Origin: Alkalicoccobacillus plakortidis
Lineage (GTDB): Bacteria; Bacillota; Bacilli; Bacillales; Bacillaceae_D
DNA length: 64,000 nt
NCBI RefSeq assembly: GCF_023703085.1
Contig: NZ_JAMQJY010000001.1
Location: 806,001-870,000, forward strand
Reading direction: 5' to 3'
Part shown: positions 8,375 to 16,964 of the stretch, one piece after another
How the letters are laid out: each line of letters starts with the position of its first letter
Position numbering within the stretch: the stretch's first letter is position 1
The notes under the pieces: generated by a model
What the model was told of the DNA's origin: nothing
Seen by the model: only the letters and a program-made list of their open reading frames with translations
Database searches by the model: none
Position numbers and translations under genes: made by a program

Positions 8375-9774
8375 GGTCAAGTCCTAATTTATGTGTAAAA
8401 TACCTCGTCACTATTTTCAAGTCTTGATCTTAATGAATAATTTGTTTTCATTATCGGTTTAGGATAGAGGAGCCGTCGGCTCCTCTATTTCATATTACGT
8501 TTCAGGCAAATACTTTCTCTTACACAACTTCAATTCGTCGTAATCCTTCAGAACCGCTCCAATCAAACGGAACGCGGATTGTTGATTAGGGAAAATACGT
8601 ATGACCCCTTCTCGACGGCGGACTTCTGAATTCAACCGCTCTAGGTTGTTTGTGCTTCGCAATAACGGATGATACGATTTCTGCTCGCTCATATATTGAA
8701 TGGCATCTTCAAGTCCTTCTTCAAGTTTATTTAACGCGTTCTCATACTTCTTCTGTCCTTCGTAATTGGATGCGATCTCTTGATAAAGGGCTCGTGCTTC
8801 TTTTTGAGTTTGGCGAGTAAAGATATCTTTAATCAATGAGCGAAACGTTTCTGTTTCTTTTTTTGGAAGGGCGCTAAAGATATTTCGTTTAAAATGAACG
8901 GTGCACCGCTGCCAACTTGAGCCTGTAAATGCTTCGTGGATCGCTGCTTTTAAGCCTTTGTGGGCATCTGATATCACGAGTTTTGGAGATAAAAGCCCAC
9001 GCGATTGAAGACTTTCGAAGAAAGATTCCCATCCAAGCTTTCGTTTCATCATGTGTAATATGAAAACCAATGATTTCTCTTTTGTGATCTTCATTCACGC
9101 CCACAGCGATGTAGACTGCTTTGGACACGACTTTTTGGTACTCGCGTACCTTAATATAAAGCGCATCAGTATAGATATAAGGATATTCTTTTCCAACTAA
9201 AGATCGACTCGACCACTCTTTGACGAAAGGATCTAACCTTTCTGTTAGACTTGATACAAAGGATTTAGACACATTTTCTCCGCACAGTTTCACGACCGCT
9301 TGAGTCACTTTGCGTGTTGAAACCCCTTGGACAACCATTTCAACCATCGTTGCTATCAGTGCTTGATCTGTTCGTTGATAGCGCTCAAAAAGAGACGGAG
9401 AGAACTTTCCATTACGCGAACGAGGCACCTTAAGAGTGATCTTCCCAATTGAAAGCATATAATCTCTCTCATAGTACCCATTACGATAATCAACCCGATC
9501 TCCAGTGCGTTCATAAGAGCTTGGATTTCAGATACTCATCGCGCTCCTGTTCCATCATTTGATTGAGAATCAGAATAATCGAAGATTTAATCGTCGCATT
9601 TAAATTTGAGCCTATTAATTCCTCTTTAATTACATCCATATCTACGTTAAAATTAAATTGGGTCATGTCCCATTCCTCCTGTTGATGATTTTCTTGGCGA
9701 AAATAGTGTATCACGAGGATGGGCCATTGGCCTTTTTTTTATTTTTACTTTTACACAATTATATGGACTCTACT
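8375..9774 (-). mobile_element. IS256-family insertion sequence
   Basis: A 1400-bp element bounded by a perfect 8-bp target duplication CAACACTC (8367-8374 and 9775-9782). The terminal inverted repeats follow the IS256 type: left GGTCAAGTCC then a diverged stretch and GTGTAAAA (8375-8400); right, read inward, AGTAGAGTCC then TGTGTAAAA (9774-9749). It encodes one transposase on the minus strand. It interrupts the CAAGA array, and joining the flanks restores the 21-bp spacing. The intact target duplication suggests a fairly recent insertion. Confidence 0.9.
8495..9669 (-). CDS. IS256-family (mutator-type) transposase, two frameshifts in this sequence
   Basis: DDE transposase read in three pieces. 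Piece 1 starts MTQFNFNVDMDVIKEELIGS after a GAGGAATGGGAC leader; piece 2 has MLSIGKITLKVPRSRNGKF and the first catalytic Asp in YPYIYTDALYIKV; piece 3 has the second Asp in LVISDAHKGLKAAI and the Glu in NNLERLNSEVRRREG. Both breaks are the same extra base: CCAAGC for CCAGC near 9531 (restores LKSSSYERTGDR) and near 9035 (restores ETKAGWESFF). Corrected length is 390 residues, typical of the family. The repeated error type, seen also in essential genes, means the transposase may be intact in the cell. Confidence 0.88.
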
Positions 9775-9904
9775 CAACACTCCAAGAGCACTCAACAAAT
9801 ACGAAGACCTTGCTCATCACAACAAGACCTTGCTCTCCACACCAAGAACCTTCTTCCAATACCAAGTCCTCACTCGCCATTGCAAGAGAGAAAACGCAAA
9901 CGAC
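9775..9904 (+). repeat. Periodic CAAGA array, right part
   Basis: Continuation of the array beyond the IS256 element with cores at 9784, 9804, 9824, 9844, 9864 and 9884, all exactly 20 bp apart. The units here are the most alike: CGAAGACCTTGCTC, CAAGACCTTGCTC, CAAGAACCTTCTTCC, CAAGTCCTCACTC. The array ends where the hairpin at 9904-9940 begins. Confidence 0.6.
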
Positions 9905-9945
9905 GAACGAACCTAATTCATCGGTCCATTCGTCTTTTTGCTTGT
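9904..9945. terminator. Hairpin terminator between the CAAGA array and spoVE
   Basis: GACGAACGAACC pairs with GGTCCATTCGTC (10 of 12) across a 9-nt loop. On the plus strand it is followed by TTTTT, which would end a transcript of the array; on the minus strand by GTTTGCGTTTT, which would end spoVE. Very similar hairpins at 35886 and 43341 lie downstream of minus-strand genes, so a role for spoVE is at least as likely. Confidence 0.6.
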
Positions 9946-9972
9946 CTGTATGTCTTTCCGAGTTCCACCAAC

Positions 9973-11073
9973 TCACCACCTGGCATGTCTACTTATATTT
10001 AAGAGAATACCAATAGAAACAAGCATTAATGTAAGGGATGAGCCGCCGTAACTTAATAGCGGTAAGGTGATTCCAGTTACTGGCATTAATCCTGATACAA
10101 CACCGATATTAATCATAACTTGAATGGCAATCATCGTGACGATACCCGCAGCCAGTAAGCTTCCATATAAATCAGGTGCTGCCAATGCGGCACGCACTCC
10201 TCTCCAGAGAAGAATGCCAAATAAGGTTAAAATCAAACAGCCACCGATAAATCCAAGCTCTTCACTTAAAATTGCAAAAATAAAATCAGTTTGTGGTTCG
10301 GGTAAATAAAAATATTTTTGCCGGCTATCTCCAAAACCTAACCCCATTAAGCCACCAGGTCCGATTGCGTAGAGGGATTGAATAATTTGAAACCCACTAC
10401 CTAATGGATCACTCCACGGATCGAGAAAAGACGTGATACGTTGAATGCGGTAAGGTGCAGAAGCGATTAATCCGACAAAACCAAGAAGACCTACAACTCC
10501 AAGCCAAAGAAAATGGCTAACTCTTGCGCCTGAAACAAAAATCATCACAACACAGGTTCCAACCATTACTGCTCCTGTGCCTAGGTCTGGTTGGAGCATA
10601 ATGAGGGCAAAACCACTCATAACGAGTGCTAAGTTTGGAAGCAATCCTTTTTTAAAGGATACAATTCTCTTTTGATTTTCAGATAAATACCTGGCCAAAA
10701 AGATTGCCATTCCCATTTTCATAAATTCTGAGGGTTGTATGGAGAATGCTCCAACTCCAAGCCAGCTTCTAGCTCCCCCGCGAACCAGACCTACTCCTGG
10801 TACAAGAACTAAGAGTAACAGCAAAAAACACACAATGAGTATAAGTTTTGCATACGTTCGCCATGTCCAATACTCTACTTTCATAATAAAAATCATTAGC
10901 GTTACACCAACACCTGCAAAAAACAGTTGTCTTTTTAAAAAGAAAAAGGAATCTTCAAACCGATACTCCGCCCACGCAGCACTAGCACTATAAACCATGA
11001 TTACTCCTATTGATAAGAGTGTTAGTGTGGTAAGCAACAAGATATAATCTGGAGCGGACTTTGATTTTTGCAT
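9973..11073 (-). CDS. spoVE: SpoVE/FtsW-type SEDS peptidoglycan polymerase
   Basis: SEDS-family glycosyltransferase that polymerises lipid II together with a class B PBP; SpoVE works with SpoVD in spore cortex synthesis. About 366 residues with ten hydrophobic segments, the motifs YSASAAWAE, QPSEFMKMGMAIFLARYL, MLQPDLGTGAV, the catalytic-Asp region and LPLLSYGGSSLT near the C-terminus. The ATG with GAGGTG 6 nt upstream is preferred to an in-frame GTG 21 bp earlier. Named SpoVE from its place in the dcw cluster; since no ftsW is found beside pycA, it could also be the division SEDS. An IS1111-type element now separates it from murD. Confidence 0.9.
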   Translation of the reverse strand: MQKSKSAPDYILLLTTLTLLSIGVIMVYSASAAWAEYRFEDSFFFLKRQLFFAGVGVTLMIFIMKVEYWTWRTYAKLILIVCFLLLLLVLVPGVGLVRGGARSWLGVGAFSIQPSEFMKMGMAIFLARYLSENQKRIVSFKKGLLPNLALVMSGFALIMLQPDLGTGAVMVGTCVVMIFVSGARVSHFLWLGVVGLLGFVGLIASAPYRIQRITSFLDPWSDPLGSGFQIIQSLYAIGPGGLMGLGFGDSRQKYFYLPEPQTDFIFAILSEELGFIGGCLILTLFGILLWRGVRAALAAPDLYGSLLAAGIVTMIAIQVMINIGVVSGLMPVTGITLPLLSYGGSSLTLMLVSIGILLNISRHARW

Positions 11074-11209
11074 TAGGACACCTCGATTGCTCACTTAAGT
11101 CTTTGCCTAATACAACATATGCTTGGACATGATAAAACATGTCCATTGTGCAAGTAACCCAACTAACTTATCCTGCAGTTATCGAGTTACATAGCTCTGG
11201 CCACACTCC
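11074..11209. other. Intergenic stretch upstream of spoVE
   Basis: Short AT-rich region ending at the second REP. No gene and no clear promoter seen, although spoVE, now cut off from murD by a terminator and an IS, needs one. Confidence 0.3.
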
Positions 11210-11300
11210 AGGTATGGGGGGGCACGCTTTCCGTGGGCGGGCGTTGAACTAAACTGGCTACGCCAGTGTATTTCAACTCTGCCCTTTACTCCCACAGGAG
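11210..11300. repeat. REP-like palindromic repeat, left part (site 2, interrupted by IS)
   Basis: Outer arm AGGTATGGG (11210-11218) pairs with CCCATACCT (13060-13068) across the IS; site 1 has CGGGATGGG/CCCATCCCG in the same places, so the pairing is kept by paired changes. The inner hairpin GTTGAACTAAACTGGC - tac - GCCAGTGTATTTCAAC is clear. The part ends in CCCACAGGAG, exactly as at site 1, and continues at 13052 with CGGCC. Confidence 0.72.
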
Positions 11301-11395
11301 CATTCCTGTGGGATTTCTTTTCGTCCTATTTACACAAAAAAAGCCCTCCGTTAAGATGCAATTGTACCCAAACAACACATCGAGGAGGACTTACT

Positions 11396-12688
11396 ATGAA
11401 TCATACGCGCAATGATCGATTAGATCAAGTTCAAGAGGATACATTGGTGATTGGCATTGATATCGCCAAATTCAAGCACTACGCATGTGCTGTGAATGAT
11501 CGCAGCCGTGAACTTAGTGATGCCTTTCCGTTTCATCAATCAAGAAATGGGTTTCACCACCTCTATGACGAGCTTGAACAACTAAAGAAGGCTCATCAAA
11601 AAACAAACATCCTCATTGGCTTTGAACCAACCGGTCATTACTGGATGAATCTTGCGCAATTTTTAAACCATCATGGCATTCCTTTTGTCTTGGTAAGCCC
11701 GCTGCACGTCAATCGAGCCAAAGAGTTTGATGATAACCTACAAACGAAGAATGACCGTAAAGACGCTCGTGTGATTGCGAAAATGGTCACTCAGGGATAT
11801 TTTAGCTATCCGCGTTTCTTGACGGGCGTAGATGCAGAACTGCGTAATGGCGCAACCCTTCGAGACCGGTTAAAAAAAGATAGGGCGCGTGTGACCAACC
11901 AGATCATCCGTTGGATGGATCGGTATTTCCCAGAATTACATGGAGCCTTTAAAGCCATGGGGAAAACCCTTGTCTGCATCTTAAAGTACCGTCCCTTACC
12001 TGAGGAGTGGCATGATCTTGAGGTAGAGTCTTTTCTATCCGAGATCAAAGAAAAAGAAGCGATCAGGAACCCCTCTAGAAAGAGATTGCACAACGTTCAA
12101 GTATTAGCGTCTCAATCCATTGGGTTAACCGAAGGGAACGAGTTTGCGAGACAAGATATTCGTTCGCTCATTGAGCAATATGAACGAACTTGTGCGGAGT
12201 TAGAAGAAACGAAAGAGACGATGCGAGAGCTCGCTCGACAAGTAGACGCCTATGAGAGTTTAATCTCTATCCCTGGTATTAGTGAAGAGACCGTTTGTGA
12301 ATTACTCGCTGAAACGGGACCACTCACCAACTACAGTCATCCACGCCAACTGACAAAATTAGCGGGATTGACGCTACGTGAGAATTCTTCCGGCCAACAT
12401 CAAGGACGAAAGAGGCTCTCTAAACGAGGAAGACGCCGCTTGCGTTCTCTGCTCTTTCGAGCGGTTCTCCCGCTCATCCGGAATAACCAAGCTTTCTTAG
12501 ATCTCTATACGTACTACATTTCAAGAAGTCAAAATCCGCTTCAAAAGAAGGAAGCCTTGGTGGTTCTCTGTAGTAAGCTATTGAAGATCTTTTGGGGGTT
12601 AAGCCATCACCAGATGGCGTTTGATGCTGAAAAGATGAGGAGTGATAGCCCTCCTCTTCAAAAAGCACGATCCTCGCTCGCTTCATAA
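11396..12688 (+). CDS. IS110/IS1111-family transposase (recombinase), copy 2
   Basis: Encodes a protein identical over all 430 residues to that of copy 1, with the same DEDD residues (Asp22, Glu77, Asp120, Asp123) and the Ser332-Gly333 motif. Identity of two copies points to recent movement or gene conversion. Confidence 0.95.
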   Translation: MNHTRNDRLDQVQEDTLVIGIDIAKFKHYACAVNDRSRELSDAFPFHQSRNGFHHLYDELEQLKKAHQKTNILIGFEPTGHYWMNLAQFLNHHGIPFVLVSPLHVNRAKEFDDNLQTKNDRKDARVIAKMVTQGYFSYPRFLTGVDAELRNGATLRDRLKKDRARVTNQIIRWMDRYFPELHGAFKAMGKTLVCILKYRPLPEEWHDLEVESFLSEIKEKEAIRNPSRKRLHNVQVLASQSIGLTEGNEFARQDIRSLIEQYERTCAELEETKETMRELARQVDAYESLISIPGISEETVCELLAETGPLTNYSHPRQLTKLAGLTLRENSSGQHQGRKRLSKRGRRRLRSLLFRAVLPLIRNNQAFLDLYTYYISRSQNPLQKKEALVVLCSKLLKIFWGLSHHQMAFDAEKMRSDSPPLQKARSSLAS

Positions 12689-12745
12689 GGAAGCCTAAAG
12701 GAATATGAAAAATGGTGACTTGGAGAATCGGTAATAAAGACGACT

Positions 12746-12861
12746 TTTGACCTCGAGTCCATACAGGAGCATAAATCCGACTCTGCCTTATGAAGAGACC
12801 CAACGAAGGAATGTGAGCGCACGACGCTAAGAGACATGGGAGGGTATGTCCACATAAGTTG
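12746..12861 (+). ncRNA. Candidate guide RNA of IS copy 2
   Basis: Same 3' segment as in copy 1: ACAGGAG (12763-12769) and CCGACTC (12777-12783) for the two target halves, AGGAATG (12807-12813) against the left end and GGGAGGG (12838-12844). The REP at this site offers the same ACAGGAG/TCGG target. Confidence 0.62.
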
Positions 12862-13200
12862 AGCAGAGCTCATTGAAGCACCCATATCGTTATAATTGGA
12901 TGAGATTCCCTACATCTATTAGCGTAGCGTACGCTCATATTCCTTTAATAAACATTATTGGAATGAATAACTTAGCGTAATCATAAAAAATATTTTTTAA
13001 CCTGTTAATATAGCCTTTAAAACACTGATACATTAGGTTTTTCGGAGGGAGTCGGCCCTCCCATACCTTCCGCTTAGTTAAGTGGAGACATAAAGTGAAA
13101 TTTAAGTTCATGACTATTCATTTTTATAGAAGTATGAATAGACGGTCTACTCTCACTTATACAGCAACTTAAACAAAGTCACTTACAAATCCAAAAAAAC

Positions 13201-13240
13201 TCAAAATGCCTCTGAGGAAATGTAACCTCAGAGGCATTCT
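13201..13240 (-). terminator. Terminator after murD
   Basis: AATGCCTCTGAGG (13205-13217) pairs perfectly with 13226-13238. On the minus strand the stem is followed by TTTTGAGTTTTTTTGG, 23 bp after the murD stop. It ends the mraZ-murD transcript before the IS and spoVE, so spoVE is not simply read through from murD. Confidence 0.82.
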
Positions 13241-13260
13241 TTAAGCTGTGATTTATTGAC

Positions 13261-14610
13261 TTACAAATCGTTAATCGCTTTGATAAAGGCTTGGCCTCTT
13301 TCTTCAAAGGTCTTAAATTGATCCCAGCTTGCACAGGCTGGGGATAGCAGGATGACGTCTCCTGCTTCTGATTCTTCGTAAGCAGCTGTAACGGCTTCCT
13401 CGATTTTGTTTACAACTTGCACAGATTGAATGTTAATGGACCGTGCTGTTTCTGCGATTTTGTCTTTTGTTTCTCCATACGTAATGACTGACTTCACACC
13501 ACGTAATGATGGAATTAATGATTCAAATGAATTGCCTCGATCTAATCCGCCAGCGAGTAAAATCACTGGCTTGTCAAAAGCTTCTAATGCTTTTGATGTT
13601 GCGAGGATATTGGTTGCCTTTGAGTCATTATAAAACAATCTCTCATTTTGATTTTTTACAAACTGTAAGCGATGCTCTACACCACCAAATGTTTTTAGAA
13701 CATGTTGAATTTGTGTGAGCGATGCTCCAGCAAGTATGGTTGCTCCAACAGCCGCCAGGATATTTTCAATATTATGTTTACCTGGAAGCATAATATCTTT
13801 CACTGCGATCATTGGTTTCGTTCGATAACGGATATATCCGTCTGCTACATCTAAGCCATTTGGTACCAACTGACTTGTTGAAAATCCAATCTTTGTCGCA
13901 GAGCTTGATTGTGCGATCTCATTAATGATTTCATCAGACACATTATAAACAAGAAAATCAGATTCTTGTTGTTGCGCTTGAATTCGGGCTTTTGCATTAA
14001 TATAGTGTTGCTTTGTCCCGTGATAATCAAGGTGAGCGTCAAATAGATTAAGTAAAACTGAAATTTTTGGACGGAATTTGTCTGTACCCATTAGCTGGAA
14101 ACTTGATAATTCCATCACAATGATATCATCGTTTGTCGCTTGCTCGGCAACTTCACAAGCAACAATGCCAATATTACCGGCAACTAGGGGTGACCTACCA
14201 CTATTATAAAGCATCTCGGTTATTAGCGTAGTTGTTGTTGTTTTTCCGTTAGAGCCTGTGATAGCAATGATATCAGCTTCACTTATTTGGTAAGCAAGCT
14301 CGATTTCAGTTTGAATAGGAATGTTCTTTTTTTCTGCTTCCACAAGTAATACATTGGAATAAGGAATTCCTGGATTTTTAATAATTAAGTCGACTTGCTT
14401 ATCTAATAGTGACAGTGGATGTGAACCGCAAATCACTTCAATACCTTGTTCGATTAACTCCTGCGCCTGCGGATTATCTTCTAATGATTTTCCATCATTA
14501 ACGGTAACGTTTGCTCCTAATTGATGCAATAATCTAGCTGCTGCGTAGCCACTTTTTGCTAAACCTAGCACGAGCACATGTTGATTTTGATATTGTTCTG
14601 CTTGCTTCAT
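13261..14610 (-). CDS. murD: MurD, UDP-MurNAc-L-alanine:D-glutamate ligase
   Basis: Cytoplasmic ATP-dependent ligase that adds D-Glu to UDP-MurNAc-L-Ala. 449 residues: UDP-binding N-terminal domain (LVLGLAKSGYAAARLL, about 13-28), central ATPase domain with the P-loop GSNGKTT (119-125) and LLNLFDAHLDYHG, and a C-terminal domain with NDSKATN (about 328-334) and LLSPACASWDQF. The ATG directly follows the mraY stop codon, so the two are translationally coupled. It is the last gene before a terminator; in B. subtilis spoVE and murG follow instead. Confidence 0.97.
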   Translation of the reverse strand: MKQAEQYQNQHVLVLGLAKSGYAAARLLHQLGANVTVNDGKSLEDNPQAQELIEQGIEVICGSHPLSLLDKQVDLIIKNPGIPYSNVLLVEAEKKNIPIQTEIELAYQISEADIIAITGSNGKTTTTTLITEMLYNSGRSPLVAGNIGIVACEVAEQATNDDIIVMELSSFQLMGTDKFRPKISVLLNLFDAHLDYHGTKQHYINAKARIQAQQQESDFLVYNVSDEIINEIAQSSSATKIGFSTSQLVPNGLDVADGYIRYRTKPMIAVKDIMLPGKHNIENILAAVGATILAGASLTQIQHVLKTFGGVEHRLQFVKNQNERLFYNDSKATNILATSKALEAFDKPVILLAGGLDRGNSFESLIPSLRGVKSVITYGETKDKIAETARSINIQSVQVVNKIEEAVTAAYEESEAGDVILLSPACASWDQFKTFEERGQAFIKAINDL

Positions 14611-15585
14611 TTATAACCACACTCCTGTATAGATTGCGGCAATAGCAAACACCATTCCTACAAGCCAAAACGTCACAACCACACGCCATTCTGACCAACC
14701 AGAAAGTTCATAGTGGTGATGTAGTGGACTCATCTTAAATACTCGTTTGCCTCTTGTTTTAAATGAAATCACCTGAATAATAACAGATAATGTCTCTATT
14801 ACAAAAACGCCACCGACTAAAATGAGCATTAGTTCCATTTTGCTTAAGATTGCAATACCTGTAATCGCTCCACCAAGAGCCAATGAACCAGTATCCCCCA
14901 TAAAAACTTTTGCAGGGTGAGCATTAAAGACTAAAAAGCCAAGGACAGCTCCAACAACAGCAGCACTAAATAGTGAAACATCTAGAAAGCCTGCATTCCA
15001 TGCAAGAATAGCAAACGCTCCAAAAGCAATAGCACCTGTCCCTGCCAGTAAGCCGTCTAAACCATCTGTTAAGTTAACCGCATTGGAAGCCCCAACAAGC
15101 ATAACAATGATTAGTGGAAGGTATAGAAAGCCGATATCAACGGAAAAAGACGTTGCTGGAATAGCAATTTCTGTTGAAAAACCAATTTGAATAAGTCCTA
15201 GGTAAAAGATAACAGCAATAATTAGTTGTCCAACAAGCTTTTGTTTAGACGTTAGTCCTAAATTATGCTTCTTCACTACTTTGATATAATCATCGAGAAA
15301 ACCTACTAAGCCGTATCCTACAGTTACAATAAGAAGTAGGATAATTTCCGGTGACAAATTATTTGTACTAATAGTGATTCCGAGGACCGTTGCAAAGATA
15401 GCTAAAACGACGATGATTCCACCCATTGTAGGCGTGCCGCTTTTTTTCTGATGTGATTCAGGGCCTTCCTCACGGATACTCTGGCCAAACTTTAGTCTTT
15501 TTAAAAATGGGATGAATAGCGGCGAAAACATAACCGCTACTCCAAATGAAATAATCAGCGTAAGAAGCAGAAGTTGTTCATTCAT
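14611..15585 (-). CDS. mraY: MraY, phospho-MurNAc-pentapeptide transferase
   Basis: Integral membrane enzyme that moves phospho-MurNAc-pentapeptide to undecaprenyl phosphate, giving lipid I. 324 residues, about ten membrane segments. Signature motifs are present: the [10 protein letters not shown] loop (about 47-56), FLDDYIKV with the Mg-binding Asp pair, [15 protein letters not shown], and the [15 protein letters not shown] histidine loop near the C-terminus. The start ATG overlaps the murF stop (ATGA). Confidence 0.97.
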   Translation of the reverse strand: MNEQLLLLTLIISFGVAVMFSPLFIPFLKRLKFGQSIREEGPESHQKKSGTPTMGGIIVVLAIFATVLGITISTNNLSPEIILLLIVTVGYGLVGFLDDYIKVVKKHNLGLTSKQKLVGQLIIAVIFYLGLIQIGFSTEIAIPATSFSVDIGFLYLPLIIVMLVGASNAVNLTDGLDGLLAGTGAIAFGAFAILAWNAGFLDVSLFSAAVVGAVLGFLVFNAHPAKVFMGDTGSLALGGAITGIAILSKMELMLILVGGVFVIETLSVIIQVISFKTRGKRVFKMSPLHHHYELSGWSEWRVVVTFWLVGMVFAIAAIYTGVWL

Positions 15586-16964
15586 TTGTTCATCTCCCCC
15601 TTCCCGCTTTCGTCTAAGTCGTTTAAGATCTGTTCTAGTTTTAATCCTCTTGATGCTTTAAGAAGTACGGCTGTTTTTTTATCCAGTAATGGTTTTAGAA
15701 GCACGGCCGCTGCATGAACTGTATCTGCATGCAAGATTTGAAGATCTGTCGTCTCTTTTGATACAACATCAGATATCCATTTTCCTTTTTGACCAACAGT
15801 TAAAAGGTGGGTGATTGGAGCTTGAATCGAACGTGAAATCCGCTCATGTAATTCCTTTTCATTCTCCCCTAATTCATACATATCTCCAAGTACTGCAATA
15901 TAGGTTGTAAATCCTTCTAGTTCTTTTAATGCTTCAATGGAAGCTTCCATTGAAGTAGGGCTTGCATTATAGGCGTCATTAATGATTAATTCTCCATGCA
16001 TTCCCATCGAACGTTCAAGTCTCATACTACTAATCTCCACTTGTTTTAATCCATCTTGGATATGTTCAGATGAAACACCAAGTCCTGCTGCAAGGCTAGC
16101 TGCAAGGCTTGCATTTTTAACATTGTGTTTTCCCAGTAATGGAATGGAGAGATCTCCGATACTATCCAATGTAAAATGAAAACCTGCTGAGTCAGAACGG
16201 ATTTGTTTAATTTGAATTCGGTTTGTCTCTGAAAAACCAACTGAACAAACGGTCTCATCTGAAAGAGCTGTTAGAAGAGGTTCATCTCCATCAATATAAA
16301 GAATACCGCCTGAGACTAACCCATCTCTAATTTCTGCTTTTGCTTTTGCAATGCCTGATCTTGAACCTAACTGCTCCATATGAGACTCACCTATATTGGT
16401 GATTAATGCAGCATCTGGTTCAGATAATGTGCTTAATAAGTGAATTTCACCATAGCCACTCATGCCCATTTCCAAAATTAAATACTGACAATCTTCCTGC
16501 ATACCAAGAATGGTTAATGGCAACCCAATATGGTTATTATAATTCCCCTGTGTTTTATATGTTGTACCAGCAAAAGTTAGAATCGATGAAAGCATATCTT
16601 TCACCGTAGTTTTCCCGTTACTACCCGTTACAGCAATGACTTTAGGGTTCACATGATTTCGGTACTGTTTTGCCAAAAGCTGAAGAGCTTGTAAGGTATC
16701 TTCCACATAATATAGTTGAAAATCCTGAGGTATTGATTCAGGGACTGGAATATCCTCCTGCCAAAGGCTTGCTTTAGCACCTGCTTTGATGGCTTTGTCA
16801 ATAAAGTGATGTCCATCAAATCGTTCACCACTAATTGGAATGTACAACGCATCCTGCTTAAGTGTTCGAGTGTCAATTGAAACACTTAGAAAGCTTGTTG
16901 GATTCGCATCGTTAACTCTTGTAGCTTTTGCAATTGTTTGTACTAGTTGATGAGAGATACTCAT
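15582..16964 (-). CDS. murF: MurF, UDP-MurNAc-tripeptide D-Ala-D-Ala ligase
   Basis: Adds D-Ala-D-Ala to UDP-MurNAc-tripeptide, the last cytoplasmic step of the precursor. 460 residues with P-loop TGSNGKTT (113-120), [38 protein letters not shown] and [11 protein letters not shown]. It overlaps murE upstream (ATGA at 16961-16964) and mraY downstream, so the three genes are coupled. In B. subtilis murF lies elsewhere, next to ddl; here it sits between murE and mraY, the arrangement found in many other bacteria. Confidence 0.96.
   Translation of the reverse strand: MSISHQLVQTIAKATRVNDANPTSFLSVSIDTRTLKQDALYIPISGERFDGHHFIDKAIKAGAKASLWQEDIPVPESIPQDFQLYYVEDTLQALQLLAKQYRNHVNPKVIAVTGSNGKTTVKDMLSSILTFAGTTYKTQGNYNNHIGLPLTILGMQEDCQYLILEMGMSGYGEIHLLSTLSEPDAALITNIGESHMEQLGSRSGIAKAKAEIRDGLVSGGILYIDGDEPLLTALSDETVCSVGFSETNRIQIKQIRSDSAGFHFTLDSIGDLSIPLLGKHNVKNASLAASLAAGLGVSSEHIQDGLKQVEISSMRLERSMGMHGELIINDAYNASPTSMEASIEALKELEGFTTYIAVLGDMYELGENEKELHERISRSIQAPITHLLTVGQKGKWISDVVSKETTDLQILHADTVHAAAVLLKPLLDKKTAVLLKASRGLKLEQILNDLDESGKGEMNK

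Larger units (their letters stand above)
11301..13051 (+). mobile_element. IS110-family (IS1111-type) insertion sequence, copy 2
   Basis: Same length (1751 bp), same orientation and, as far as I compared, the same sequence as 915-2665, shifted by 10386 bp. It is inserted at the same point of another REP (after CCCACAGGAG). Together the copies bracket ftsZ to spoVE as direct repeats. Confidence 0.87.

Noticed and set aside
8120..9904. CRISPR array
   Set aside because: Only 5-9 bases are conserved per unit and spacing is 20-21 bp, far too short for repeat plus spacer; no cas genes.
9658..10016. Overlapping plus-strand open frames of 65-114 codons
   Set aside because: They run across the IS256 end, the array and the antisense of spoVE; no shared domain or ribosome site.
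915..13051. Composite transposon formed by the two IS1111-type copies
   Set aside because: The enclosed genes are the resident ftsZ-spoVE part of the native cluster in native order, not cargo.
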